Assembly (NCBI RefSeq): GCF_000734895.2
Contig: NZ_CP011382.1
Span: 722,700-786,699 of the forward strand
Source: Calothrix sp. 336/3
Lineage (GTDB): Bacteria > Cyanobacteriota > Cyanobacteriia > Cyanobacteriales > Nostocaceae
Direction: 5' to 3'
Length of the DNA stretch: 64,000 nucleotides
Positions 9,434 to 19,215 of this stretch are shown one piece after another (positions within the stretch are counted from its first letter, which is position 1; each line of letters starts with the position of its first letter). The position numbers and the translations under genes were made by a program. Under the pieces are notes generated by a model, which was not told the DNA's origin, made no database searches, and worked only from the letters and a program-made list of their open reading frames with translations.

Positions 9434-11998
9434 GTGGATTCCCGATACAACCCCGCAGACATCGAGGAAAAATGGCAAACAGCATGGACTGAGCAAGGTT
9501 TAGATAAAACCTCGGAAGATACCCACAAACCCAAATTTTACGCTCTGTCTATGTTCCCCTACCCATCGGGGAGCCTGCACATGGGTCACGTCCGTAATTA
9601 TACCATTACTGATGCGATCGCTCGCCTCAAACGTATGCAAGGGTATCGGGTACTCCATCCCATGGGTTGGGATGCTTTTGGTTTGCCAGCAGAGAATGCA
9701 GCCATTGATCGGGGAATTGCCCCATCCAAGTGGACGTATCAAAACATTGAACAGATGCGATCGCAACTGAAGCGCTTAGGTTACTCCATCGATTGGGAGC
9801 GGGAAGTTGCTACCTGTTCTCCCGACTATTACAAATGGACACAGTGGATTTTCTTACAGTTTTTCCAAGCTGGTTTGGCTTACCAAAAAGAAGCCGCCGT
9901 CAACTGGGATCCCATTGATCAAACCGTGGTAGCCAATGAACAGGTAGATAGTGAAGGACGTTCCTGGAGAAGTGGAGCCAAGGTAGAACGGAAACTGTTG
10001 CGGCAATGGTTTTTCAAAATTACTGACTATGCCGAAGAGTTATTAAATGACCTCGACAAATTACCAGGATGGCCCGAACGTGTCAAGTTGATGCAAGCCA
10101 ATTGGATTGGCAAGTCAACGGGTGCATATTTGGAATTTCCAGTGGTGGGAAGCACGGAAAAAATCGCCGTCTATACAACTCGTCCCGATACAGTCTATGG
10201 CGTGAGTTACGTTGTCTTAGCTCCCGAACACCCCCTAACTCAGTTAGTCACCACACCGGAACAACAAGCTGCGGTAGAAGCATTTGTCGCGGAAGTCAGC
10301 AACCAAAGTGAATTAGAGCGCACCGCAGAAGACAAACCCAAACGGGGTATTCCCACCGGGGGCAAGGTAATCAACCCCTTCACCGGGGAAGAAGTCCCGA
10401 TTTGGATTGCCGATTATGTCCTCTATGAATATGGTACCGGGGCGGTAATGGGCGTACCAGCCCACGATGCCCGCGACTTCAAATTTGCCAGGGAACAGAA
10501 TTTACCCATCAAGGTGGTGATTGTACCCCCCGGTGGCGACCCATCCGCAACCCTAACGGCAGCCTATACAGAGGCGGGTGTGTTAGTTAACTCCCAGCAA
10601 TTTGATGGCATGGATTCTGCTGCTGGGAAAAAAGCGATTGTGGAGTATGCAGAAACATCCGGTTTCGGAAAATCTCGCACTCAGTATCGTTTACGAGATT
10701 GGTTAATCTCCCGTCAGAGATATTGGGGCGCACCTATCCCCATCATCCATTGTCCGAATTGTGGCGCGGTTCCCGTTCCTGATGCGGATTTACCCGTACA
10801 GTTACCGGAGGATGTGGAGTTTACTGGTAGGGGTGGTTCTCCCTTAGCTAAATTAGCAAGTTGGGTAAATGTTCCCTGTCCTAGTTGTGGGACTCCTGCT
10901 CAACGGGAAACCGATACCATGGATACGTTTATCGATTCCTCTTGGTATTACTTGCGCTTTACCGATGCTCAGAATTCCCAACAGGTGTTTGATAGTGCCA
11001 AGGTAAATGATTTCATGCCCGTGGATCAATACGTGGGAGGAATCGAACACGCGATTTTACACCTGTTGTATTCCCGCTTCTTTACTAAGGTATTGCGCGA
11101 TCGCGGTTTACTGAATTTCGATGAACCCTTCCAACGCTTGTTAACCCAGGGAATGGTACAGGGTTTAACCTATATGAACCCGAATAAGGGAGGTAAGGAT
11201 AAGTGGATACCCACCCATTTAGTTGATGCTAGCAACCCCCTGGATCCCCAAACCGGAGAACCTTTACAGCGTCTCTATGCCACCATGTCTAAATCTAAGG
11301 GTAATGGTGTGGCTCCAGAGGATGTCATTGATAAATATGGCATTGATACCGCACGGATGTTCATTCTCTTCAAAGCACCTCCAGAAAAGGATTTGGAATG
11401 GGATGAAGCAGACGTGGAAGGACAGTTTCGCTTTTTAAATCGGGTATGGAGATTGGTGACGGATTTTGCAAATCAACCCCCATCAACCCCAGGTACTGAT
11501 ACCCTGTCGAAAGCTGAAAAAGATTTACGTCGGGCAATTCATACCGCAATCAAGGAAGTCAGCGAAGACGTAGAAGGGGAATATCAATTCAACACGGCAA
11601 TTTCCGAATTGATGAAATTGAGTAACGCGCTCACAGATGCTACCTGTAAGGATTCCCCTGTTTACGCAGAGGGTATTAACACCTTAGTTATCTTACTTGC
11701 TCCCTTTGCCCCCCATATTGCCGAGGAGTTATGGCATTTATTGGGAAATAGGGACTCCGTGCATACCCAGTCATGGTTACAGTGTGATGCAGCAGCATTG
11801 ATTGCCGACGAAATTACCCTGGTAATCCAAATTATGGGTAAAACTCGCGGTTCCATTCAAGTACCCACAACCGCAGACAAAGCACAGCTAGAGCAATTAG
11901 CTCGTGAATCGGAGTTAGCTCAACGTTATATCGAAGGTAAAGAAATTAAGAAGGCGATCGTCGTACCAGGTAAGCTGGTTAACTTCGTCCTCGGCTAA
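9434..11998 (+). CDS. leuS: Leucyl-tRNA synthetase
   Basis: An 854-residue class I aminoacyl-tRNA synthetase that charges tRNA-Leu. The HIGH-type motif is in [14 protein letters not shown] (near residue 45) and the KMSKS motif in [10 protein letters not shown] (near 620). The editing domain contains TTRPDTVYG. Two CPxCG pairs (CPNCG, CPSCG near 440 and 480) form the zinc-binding insert of bacterial LeuRS. Length is normal. The start is GTG at 9434; AGTTAGGAGTTAATC supplies a Shine-Dalgarno (AGGAG) just upstream. It is a single gene. Confidence 0.98.
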   Translation: MDSRYNPADIEEKWQTAWTEQGLDKTSEDTHKPKFYALSMFPYPSGSLHMGHVRNYTITDAIARLKRMQGYRVLHPMGWDAFGLPAENAAIDRGIAPSKWTYQNIEQMRSQLKRLGYSIDWEREVATCSPDYYKWTQWIFLQFFQAGLAYQKEAAVNWDPIDQTVVANEQVDSEGRSWRSGAKVERKLLRQWFFKITDYAEELLNDLDKLPGWPERVKLMQANWIGKSTGAYLEFPVVGSTEKIAVYTTRPDTVYGVSYVVLAPEHPLTQLVTTPEQQAAVEAFVAEVSNQSELERTAEDKPKRGIPTGGKVINPFTGEEVPIWIADYVLYEYGTGAVMGVPAHDARDFKFAREQNLPIKVVIVPPGGDPSATLTAAYTEAGVLVNSQQFDGMDSAAGKKAIVEYAETSGFGKSRTQYRLRDWLISRQRYWGAPIPIIHCPNCGAVPVPDADLPVQLPEDVEFTGRGGSPLAKLASWVNVPCPSCGTPAQRETDTMDTFIDSSWYYLRFTDAQNSQQVFDSAKVNDFMPVDQYVGGIEHAILHLLYSRFFTKVLRDRGLLNFDEPFQRLLTQGMVQGLTYMNPNKGGKDKWIPTHLVDASNPLDPQTGEPLQRLYATMSKSKGNGVAPEDVIDKYGIDTARMFILFKAPPEKDLEWDEADVEGQFRFLNRVWRLVTDFANQPPSTPGTDTLSKAEKDLRRAIHTAIKEVSEDVEGEYQFNTAISELMKLSNALTDATCKDSPVYAEGINTLVILLAPFAPHIAEELWHLLGNRDSVHTQSWLQCDAAALIADEITLVIQIMGKTRGSIQVPTTADKAQLEQLARESELAQRYIEGKEIKKAIVVPGKLVNFVLG

Positions 11999-12960
11999 AG
12001 ATACATTGTGACACTTACTTAGGTGGTATCTTCTGATATCCTGCCTCCATGTCAAAAGTCATGCATCCTTTTTCCAGGGTTTGTGACTATTGACATTTTT
12101 TTTGTGACTCAATACTTACATTAAAAAGTGCTTGAGAGCTTTGCTCACTCAAGCACCTAAAAGGTATAGATGTATACCAATTCACTTGTTTGATGCAACA
12201 TCTGGAACCTGCAATATTCCTGTGGTGACAGGGATTGCATTGATAACCTGTGACAAACATTTGGTGAAGTGGTATCACTCCTTGCACAAATTAAGAATAT
12301 CTTTTCTCGGATAAAACGGGGACTTGGGTGAGTGACAGTTTCTTAACTGACACTAGTATAAGTTGGTAACATCCAGGAATTAACAAGACTAATTTTGTTG
12401 CTGTATTTTGCGGAGGTGGGACAAAAGTTGGTATAAGACCATGCCAAGACCTATAGTAATTTATTACTAGGGGGTTAGGGGTATCCTAGGTAAGATGTAT
12501 GACATTCATGAAAATTTTGATTTGTCGATGCCTATATGGGTGAAGTGATGGCACAGGAATTTCTATGGATGGGAAATTGTAGGCGATTCCCAAACCAGAA
12601 AAATCAGGGTGCAGGTGATGCTTGTTTCTTAGCAATTAGTTTTAGGTACATCCCTGGAAGCTAGAACCCGGAAAATTTTCAGATTCTCAGTCAATCTGCT
12701 AAATCTCAGACACAAGGAACATTAAGCCTTGGTTACACTTGGCACAAATAAACCTGACTTGAAAAAGCTGGGGAACTGGGAGACAAGGGGGACAAGGGAG
12801 AAATAATTAATGTCCAATACCTATTTTCATCTGTCCTGGTGTACGCAGTTCATGATGGCTACTTTGACAAAATATCTCGCGGATAGTTGCCTAATTTTAC
12901 CAAGGCAAATTCTGTGCAATAGTATAACTAAGGATAAATAGATTCCCCAAATTTTCTCCT
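11999..12960. other. Gene-free 962-base gap between leuS and pip
   Basis: No protein gene is supported. The first 160 bases contain two stem-loops best read on the minus strand (separate entry). The rest is AT-rich with no recognised repeat. Confidence 0.5.
12121..12179 (-). terminator. Rho-independent terminator preceded by a second hairpin (minus strand)
   Basis: Read on the minus strand, GGTATA-CATC-TATACC (a 6-bp stem) is followed by GTGCTTGAG...CTCAAGCAC (a 9-bp stem) and then TTTTTAA. This is a good intrinsic terminator. The nearest minus-strand gene upstream is pip, about 800 bases away, so the terminator may end a small RNA rather than the pip transcript. Confidence 0.6.
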
Positions 12961-13899
12961 CTAAAACTTATCTGTTGCCTCAATTAAGGCGCTACGAATT
13001 CCCGGTTCACTCATAGAATGTCCCGCATCCGGTACAACAATTAATTCTGATTCCGGGAATACTTGGTGTAGTTCCCAAGCTGATATCATCGGACAAACAA
13101 CGTCGTATCTTCCCTGGACAATAACGGTGGGAATATGACGAATTTTGTCAACATTAGTTAATAGTTGGTCTTCTGTAGTGAAAAATCCGCGATTCACAAA
13201 ATAATGACATTCAATTCTGGCAAAGGCATCGGCAAAGTTACTATCACCAAATTGTTTTTTTAAGTCATTGTCTGGGAGTAATTTACTAGTACTAGCTTCC
13301 CAAATTGACCATGCACGGGCAGCTTGGAGGCGAATTTTAGTATCAGGACTAGTTAATCTTTGATAGTATGCACTGAGCATATCTCCCCGTTCTGCTGGGG
13401 GAATGGGTTTTAAATATTCCTGCCAAGCATCGGGAAAAATATTGCTGGCACCTTCTTGATAAAACCACTGTAATTCCTTGTGGCGGAGCATAAAAATACC
13501 ACGTAGAATTAGACCGGTGCAGTTTTCGGGATGGGTTTGACTGTAAGCGAGGGAAAGGGTACTTCCCCAACTACCACCAAAAACTACCCAGTCTGAAATT
13601 CCCAGGTGTTGGCGTAATTTTTCAATATCACTAACTAAATCCCAAGTTGTATTTTCTCGGAGTTCTGCGTGGGGTGTACTTTGACCACAACCTCGTTGAT
13701 CGAACATGACTAAACGCCATTTTTGGGGGTGAAAATACTGGCGATAAACTGGGTGACAACCGCCACCAGGTCCTCCATGAAGCAATACCACAGGTTTTCC
13801 CTGGGGGTTTCCTGACTCTTGATAGTGGATACGATGGATGTCAGAGACTTGTAAATAGCCTTGGTTATAGGGTGCGATCGCCGGATATAATTCGCGCAT
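12961..13899 (-). CDS. pip: Proline iminopeptidase
   Basis: A 312-residue alpha/beta-hydrolase of peptidase family S33 that releases N-terminal proline from peptides. The oxyanion-hole motif is LLHGGPGGG, the nucleophile elbow is GGSWGS (Ser), and the catalytic His lies near the C-terminus in VPDAGHSMSEPG. The Asp is in the VQGRYDVVCP segment. Length is normal for the family. No signal peptide is present, so it is cytoplasmic. It is a single gene, read away from the next plus-strand gene. Confidence 0.95.
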   Translation of the reverse strand: MRELYPAIAPYNQGYLQVSDIHRIHYQESGNPQGKPVVLLHGGPGGGCHPVYRQYFHPQKWRLVMFDQRGCGQSTPHAELRENTTWDLVSDIEKLRQHLGISDWVVFGGSWGSTLSLAYSQTHPENCTGLILRGIFMLRHKELQWFYQEGASNIFPDAWQEYLKPIPPAERGDMLSAYYQRLTSPDTKIRLQAARAWSIWEASTSKLLPDNDLKKQFGDSNFADAFARIECHYFVNRGFFTTEDQLLTNVDKIRHIPTVIVQGRYDVVCPMISAWELHQVFPESELIVVPDAGHSMSEPGIRSALIEATDKF

Positions 13900-14137
13900 A
13901 TGCCAAAAAAACAGTCATGACAAATTATCCTAACTGCTTTCTCCAGCTATGTCATGGAAAATTTAGCTAGAAATACCGTCTGAGAAGGACAAATTGATAT
14001 TCTGCTATACTCGAAAAAGTATGGAAATCGGTGCCGTACCAATAAATATGGGTAAAATTTCCGGTGATAGTCCCGATGAAGTTGTGGTCTGATATTGATG
14101 AGAATTTATCGGAATTTACCAATACTGGGAAGGAGTA

Positions 14138-14632
14138 ATGAGTAGAGACGCTACATATCGCGTCTGTAAGGGAGTAACAGGAGAATCAACTGTGAGTAAT
14201 TTGGGTAGAAAAAGATTAGAAACCACATTGGCGATCGCAGGTTATGCAGTGGGTGGAGGGATGGCAGCAGCAGCACCAGGTTTAGGAGGAAAAATACCTA
14301 CACAACTACTATTAACAACTTCTGATATCTTGCTCTATACCCGCATCTGGAAGATATATTTTGATGAGGATTTATCCAACAAGCAAGTGTTAGAAATGTT
14401 GACAGAGTTGGGTTTAGTGACTGCGGTGGCAGCTGGGGTATCCTACGTTGCTAGTCGTGCAACTACAGCTATTCTAATGGAGATTAACAACTGGTTAGGT
14501 CCGGTGGGGTGGGGAGCAACAGCCGCGATCGCTGGTTCCATTACTGGCTTATTTGGGGCAGCTTGGGCAGTTTACTGTGATAATTTGTACTCCCAGAAGC
14601 AGTCACCAACTCCGGAAGATGGTGTGGGATAA
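14138..14632 (+). CDS. Small hydrophobic Gly/Ala-rich protein of unknown function
   Basis: 164 residues. The N-terminal 25 residues are polar. The rest has hydrophobic Gly/Ala-rich stretches (AGYAVGGGMAAAAPGLGG, VTAVAAGVSYVASRATTAI, GATAAIAGSITGLFGAAWAV) typical of amphipathic or membrane-inserting helices. I do not recognise the family; weak likeness to EcsC- or DUF697-type helical proteins is an impression only. GGAAGGAG four bases before ATG 14138 supports that start; an internal GTG at 14192 also has an AGGAG upstream. It converges with fghA. Confidence 0.6.
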   Translation: MSRDATYRVCKGVTGESTVSNLGRKRLETTLAIAGYAVGGGMAAAAPGLGGKIPTQLLLTTSDILLYTRIWKIYFDEDLSNKQVLEMLTELGLVTAVAAGVSYVASRATTAILMEINNWLGPVGWGATAAIAGSITGLFGAAWAVYCDNLYSQKQSPTPEDGVG

Positions 14633-14663
14633 AGGAGATAGTTAATTCGTTGGGAGTGAATAA

Positions 14664-15512
14664 TTAACCAGATGTTAGTATGGCTGCATGATGGCGCATA
14701 TGTTCTGCCATGAAGCTGGCGATAAAATAATAGCTGTGGTCGTAGCCTTCTTGGTAGCGCAAAATCAGGGGTTGCTGCATCTGCGCACAAGCTTGGGCAA
14801 ATAATTCTGGCTTCAACTGCTGAGTTAAAAATTTGTCTGCCGTACCCTGGTCAATGAGGATAGGGCTATGATATCTATATTTACCCACCAACTCAGTTGC
14901 ATCATAGGCACACCAAGCTTGTCGATTCTCTCCCAAATAGCCACCCAAAGCTTTCTCACCCCAGGGACAGCGCGTGGGCGCAACTATGGGGGCAAAGGCA
15001 GAAACAGACTGATATAAATCGGGGTTCCGCAGGGCACAAATCAAGGCTCCATGTCCCCCCATGGAATGACCAAAAATACCTTGTTTATCCCCTTGGATGG
15101 GAAAATTTGCTGCGATCAGGGCAGGTAATTCCTGGACAATATAACTATACATCCTGTAATGGGATGACCAAGGTGACTGGGTGGCATCGACATAAAAACT
15201 TGCGCCTGTACCAAAATCCCAATCATCATCTTCCCCTAGAATACCTGTATTCCGAGGGCTAGTATCTGGTGCAACTAACAACAAACCATACTCGGCAGCC
15301 AAACGTTGTGCCCCAGCTTTTGCCATGAAATTTTCCTCTGTGCAGGTTAACCCAGAGAGGAAATAGAGTACAGGCAATTTTTGGGTAGCGGCTTGGGGTG
15401 GCTGGTAGACAGCAAAGCGCATCTCTGCATTACAAGTTGTGGAGAAATGACTGTAAAAACCAAGTTTACCACCAAAGGATTGGGATTCTGAGATGAGAGT
15501 TAGGTCTTTCAT
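14664..15512 (-). CDS. fghA: S-formylglutathione hydrolase
   Basis: A 282-residue esterase D-type alpha/beta-hydrolase converting S-formylglutathione to formate and glutathione. The nucleophile motif is GHSMGGHGA, and the catalytic His is in QEGYDHSYYF near the C-terminus. SGLTCTEENFM is a family hallmark. I start at the ATG at 15512 (MKDLTLISESQSFGGK), which matches the family N-terminus; the frame is open another 21 codons upstream without similarity. It completes the glutathione-dependent formaldehyde pathway with the dehydrogenase at 32.0 kb, though the two are 17 kb apart. Confidence 0.95.
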   Translation of the reverse strand: MKDLTLISESQSFGGKLGFYSHFSTTCNAEMRFAVYQPPQAATQKLPVLYFLSGLTCTEENFMAKAGAQRLAAEYGLLLVAPDTSPRNTGILGEDDDWDFGTGASFYVDATQSPWSSHYRMYSYIVQELPALIAANFPIQGDKQGIFGHSMGGHGALICALRNPDLYQSVSAFAPIVAPTRCPWGEKALGGYLGENRQAWCAYDATELVGKYRYHSPILIDQGTADKFLTQQLKPELFAQACAQMQQPLILRYQEGYDHSYYFIASFMAEHMRHHAAILTSG

Positions 15513-15701
15513 AGGTTCAGGACTTGGTATAAATCGTATAGATAAGCAAAAAACAGGCGATAAACCTACCCACATCGCTCGTAAAAACTACCATAATTTG
15601 CTAGGATATACAAGTTTTCATGTCAGGGATAAAATCCAAAAATCGCCATAAGTTTCACCTATGGCAACCTTGGTTTAGAATTGCGTCACGAGAGGTAGAA
15701 T

Positions 15702-16007
15702 ATGCAAATCAATCTCTGGATATCAACTTTCACTACAATCTTATTAGGAATTACACTGACAACTCAATTGGCACTTGCCCAGCCAGTAAATCGCAAGCAA
15801 CGCAACTATCATCCGCAAAAGGTAAATACAACTCGCACCCATCGACAAATAACTAAATACTGGACTCGCAAAAGAATGCGTCGCGCCAAACCTATAATGC
15901 CAACGGTGAATAAGTTACCAGATTCTGGCAATCCATCACCTCCAGAAAATACGGGTGAAAAATCACCCAATACTTCTAATAGTGGTGCTGGGGCAAAAGT
16001 TAAGTAG
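15702..16007 (+). CDS. Small secreted protein sharing a propeptide motif with a serine protease
   Basis: 101 residues. A signal peptide covers 1-26 (hydrophobic core ISTFTTILLGITLTTQLALA, cut after AQ). The mature part is basic and then Pro/Ser/Gly-rich. YWTRKRMRRAKPIMPTVNK closely resembles YWTPERLKKAKPLELPVN in the serine protease at 24003-25151, where it lies between the signal peptide and the catalytic domain. This gene has no protease domain. It may be a stand-alone propeptide or inhibitor, or a truncated paralogue. GAGAGGT lies just before the ATG. Function is not known. Confidence 0.65.
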   Translation: MQINLWISTFTTILLGITLTTQLALAQPVNRKQRNYHPQKVNTTRTHRQITKYWTRKRMRRAKPIMPTVNKLPDSGNPSPPENTGEKSPNTSNSGAGAKVK

Positions 16008-16656
16008 TTACAGAACCATGCCAAGTTCCATGGAAACTCTATACCATTTGCTAATACCGCACCAGCCCAAGTTCGCTTTTGAGCTTGAGATACAGAAGAT
16101 GTTATGAGCATGCTTGATTACTGTAAAAATTTTTATCTGGGAGTGATGAAGTAAAACCCTGTTTCTTATGAATTGCCAAGAATATATAAGGCTTTCCAGG
16201 CTTTTTTAAATACAGGCACCAAGTATTTATACGTCTGTATGTAGCTTGTAAATGTATAATAAAAATTATTCTTTATCAATCAGTCGTAGCGTAGTTGAAA
16301 TTACTGAAAAACATGATATTTTCACGTTTTTTTGACGTATCACATCTGGTACTACGTAAGTACAGATGAGATTAAAAATATACTAAGCAGTTAGCGATCG
16401 CCGACCGGATAAACCGGAAATCCCTATCCTTCCTCAAGATTAGGGAAATGGGAAATAGGACATAATAGAGGAGCTACGCTAACAAAATTAATACAGTGTC
16501 AGTGTGTCGTTGATTTTGTATACACAAGGCGGTTTCCCGTAGGGTATCGTTGGTTTATTTACGCTGTGCTGTACTAGGAAAATGAATATAGTAATTAAGC
16601 AGAGTTATAGGTTTTGTGCCTATTGCTGTTTTATTTTCCACCCTTAACTATCACCC
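16008..16656. other. Intergenic stretch upstream of moaA
   Basis: AT-rich, with one HIP1 site near 16395. I looked for a molybdenum-cofactor-type riboswitch or a terminator and saw nothing clear. It presumably carries the moaA promoter. Confidence 0.4.
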
Positions 16657-17646
16657 ATGAATCAGGTAGATTATCTTCGCATCAGTTTAATCGACCGTTG
16701 TAATTTTCGTTGCCAGTACTGTATGCCAGAGGGTACGGAAATGGATTATATTCTCAAGCAGCAGTTATTGACGGATGATGAGTTGCTGACTTTAATTCAG
16801 GAAGTATTTATTCCCGTCGGGTTTACTCGCTTCCGGTTAACTGGGGGAGAACCGTTGTTACGTCCACGGGTGGTGGAATTAGTGGGGGCGATCGCCTCCT
16901 TCCCGGAAACTAAAGATGTATCGATGACAACTAACGGTTTCTTGCTTGCACCCCTAGCTCAAAGTCTCTATGATGCAGGTTTGCGGCGGCTGAATATTAG
17001 CTTAGATTCCCTAGAACCAGAGATTTTTGACCAAATTATTGGTAATCGTGGGCGATCGCGGTGGCATGATGTCTGGGCAGGTATTCAGGCTGCTTATAGT
17101 GTCGGTTTTAACCCCTTAAAGTTAAATGTTGTGGTAATTCCCGGTGTCAACGACCATGAAATCCTGGACTTAGCAGCCTTAACTATAGACAAAGAATGGC
17201 ACGTCAGATTTATTGAATTTATGCCCATTGGCAACTCTGATTTATTTGGCGATCGCGGTTGGGTATCCTCGGAAGATTTGCGGCAAAAAATTCGTTCCAC
17301 ATGGGGACTAACAACTGGGATGGTACTAGGAAATGGACCTGCGGATATTTTTCAAATCCCTGGAGCCAAGGGTACACTAGGATTTATTAGCCAAATGTCC
17401 GAATGCTTTTGTGATAGATGTAACCGGATGCGCCTCAGTGCCGATGGTTGGTTACGTCCCTGTCTATTGAACGAAAGCGGGCAAATCGACTTAAAAACTG
17501 CTCTCCGCACTGGTGTCAGCACAGCTGAACTACGGGAGCAGTTGACAGAATTATTAATAATAAAACCAGAAATCAACTTTAAGCAGCGCGTTTCTGGCAC
17601 TGCTACAGGTACATATACTCGCACCATGTCGCAAATTGGTGGGTGA
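16657..17646 (+). CDS. moaA: GTP 3',8-cyclase MoaA
   Basis: A 329-residue radical-SAM enzyme for the first step of molybdenum cofactor synthesis, GTP to 3',8-cyclo-GTP. The N-terminal [4Fe-4S] motif is CNFRCQYC. The GGE-type SAM-binding motif is in [10 protein letters not shown]. The second, C-terminal cluster is in [20 protein letters not shown]. The protein ends in Gly-Gly, as MoaA requires. Length and start fit the family. It is monocistronic here; the other moa genes are not in the window. It joins functionally with modBC. Confidence 0.97.
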   Translation: MNQVDYLRISLIDRCNFRCQYCMPEGTEMDYILKQQLLTDDELLTLIQEVFIPVGFTRFRLTGGEPLLRPRVVELVGAIASFPETKDVSMTTNGFLLAPLAQSLYDAGLRRLNISLDSLEPEIFDQIIGNRGRSRWHDVWAGIQAAYSVGFNPLKLNVVVIPGVNDHEILDLAALTIDKEWHVRFIEFMPIGNSDLFGDRGWVSSEDLRQKIRSTWGLTTGMVLGNGPADIFQIPGAKGTLGFISQMSECFCDRCNRMRLSADGWLRPCLLNESGQIDLKTALRTGVSTAELREQLTELLIIKPEINFKQRVSGTATGTYTRTMSQIGG

Positions 17647-17752
17647 GAGAGCTGGGAATCAGAGGAGTTTTCAATAAGAAGTTATGAGTAATTTAGATTG
17701 ATGAGAATTACTCACTAACCAACAGACGTTCAGCCGCAACGTCTTTCACCTC

Positions 17753-18364
17753 TTACGCTTGACGTGAATAGTATTCCACAACCAGCAGTTCATTGACTTG
17801 GAGTGCCACCCATTCCCGTTCGACAACGCTATTCACCTTACCTTCCATCTTGTTTTTATCAAACTCCAGATGGCTAGGTAGGTTTGCCAAACCAGGGTAT
17901 TGCAAATTAGCTTCCACTAATTTCCGAGATTTTTCCTTATCTCTAACAGCAACAACATCCCCAGGACGACACTGGTAACTGGCAATATTAACTACACGAC
18001 CATTAACAGTCACATGGCAGTGACTAACTAATTGACGCGCACCAGGAATGGTTGGAGCCATACCCAAACGGAAAACGGTATTATCCAAGCGCATTTCTAG
18101 CAACTGTAACAACACCTGTCCGGTAGAACCCGTTGCCCGTCTAGCTTTACGTACATAACGTAGCAATTGCTTTTCAGTGACACCGTAATTCAAACGGATT
18201 TTTTGCTTTTCTTCCAAACGGATAGCGTATTCAGAGCGCTTTTTGCGGTTCTGACCGTGCTGACCGGGGGGATAAGCGCGTCTAGCACTTTTACGAGTCA
18301 ATCCTGGCAATTCTTGACCCAGGCGACGTGTGATTCTGAGGCGTGGTCCTCTGTATCGGGACAT
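17753..18364 (-). CDS. rpsD: 30S ribosomal protein S4
   Basis: 203 residues, full length. It starts [16 protein letters not shown] and contains the S4 RNA-binding domain ([32 protein letters not shown] region, about 90-150). S4 binds 16S rRNA early in 30S assembly. As usual in cyanobacteria the gene is alone rather than in the alpha operon. It converges with moaA with a 106-base gap. Confidence 0.98.
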   Translation of the reverse strand: MSRYRGPRLRITRRLGQELPGLTRKSARRAYPPGQHGQNRKKRSEYAIRLEEKQKIRLNYGVTEKQLLRYVRKARRATGSTGQVLLQLLEMRLDNTVFRLGMAPTIPGARQLVSHCHVTVNGRVVNIASYQCRPGDVVAVRDKEKSRKLVEANLQYPGLANLPSHLEFDKNKMEGKVNSVVEREWVALQVNELLVVEYYSRQA

Positions 18365-18643
18365 TTCTTACTCTAATCCTGTTTAAACATTTACCCAGAC
18401 ATACCATTATAAATATTTGACACTCTTAAGGCTATAAGTTAATCAATTTTTTTTGAGAAAAATCTGCCAAGTTGGTCTACAAGAAACCGAACAGTCTATT
18501 TTTGACCTTCGTGATACCTCTAGAATTGCTGGAATTGACACTCCCACACCTTGAAACCCTGGGATTCTAGGCTCAATGTCAGAACTTATTCAACCAGGAT
18601 TACCCCAGCGTCGATCTCGTTACCCAAATTGGGACGCAACTTC

Positions 18644-19162
18644 TTATCGATAGATTGCATGCTTCATTTTTTGCGCTGCATTATAGATTTTCTGATTGTT
18701 TTGTTGGCGAGACCAATGAGCAGCTCTGCGTGCATCTAAATAGGCATCGTTTTTATTTCCTAATTTTAGTAACGCCATAGAGCGACAAAGATAAGCAGCA
18801 GCATAACTGGGGTTATTGGCGATCGCTGAATTATAGGCTGCGATCGCTCTCTGGTATTCCCGGTTTTTATAGTATTGAAAACCCTGTTCGAGATAGGCGA
18901 TCGCCGCTCGATGATTAATAGTTGAATTGCGAACATTCGTATCACCTGTTTGATTTATTCTCCGCAAAGAACCAGGGTTTTGACATCCTGGATCATTCCT
19001 CACTTCAAGGTTTTGTCTGCAAATCTCATTGTCTATGGCATACCCCGGAATGTTTACTGGTATGGGAGGTGTATACCATTGTGCTTGTGCATTACTACTA
19101 AACCCTAGTAAATACACACAAGATACTAAGTTAAAACCTATCAAAGTACGAAGCTTAAACAT
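18644..19162 (-). CDS. Secreted TPR protein
   Basis: 172 residues. A signal peptide at 1-27 (MFKLRTLIGFNLVSCVYLLG...NAQAQ) precedes a linker with four Cys positions (CRQN, PGCQ and others), then two to three TPR units from about 82 (AAIAYLEQGFQYYKNREYQ, AIAAYNSAIANNPSYAAAYL). TPRs mediate protein contacts; the partner is unknown. The first of three adjacent minus-strand genes for exported proteins, with the 550-residue TPR protein 53 bases upstream. Confidence 0.8.
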   Translation of the reverse strand: MFKLRTLIGFNLVSCVYLLGFSSNAQAQWYTPPIPVNIPGYAIDNEICRQNLEVRNDPGCQNPGSLRRINQTGDTNVRNSTINHRAAIAYLEQGFQYYKNREYQRAIAAYNSAIANNPSYAAAYLCRSMALLKLGNKNDAYLDARRAAHWSRQQNNQKIYNAAQKMKHAIYR

Positions 19163-19215
19163 ATTATTTGCTCCTGGTGATTGTCAGCAATATTGAGATT
19201 GAACGTAACGCCTCG

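Noticed and set aside
12087..12287. 66-codon minus-strand frame after leuS
   Set aside because: It overlaps the terminator hairpin and has no ribosome binding site or recognisable sequence.
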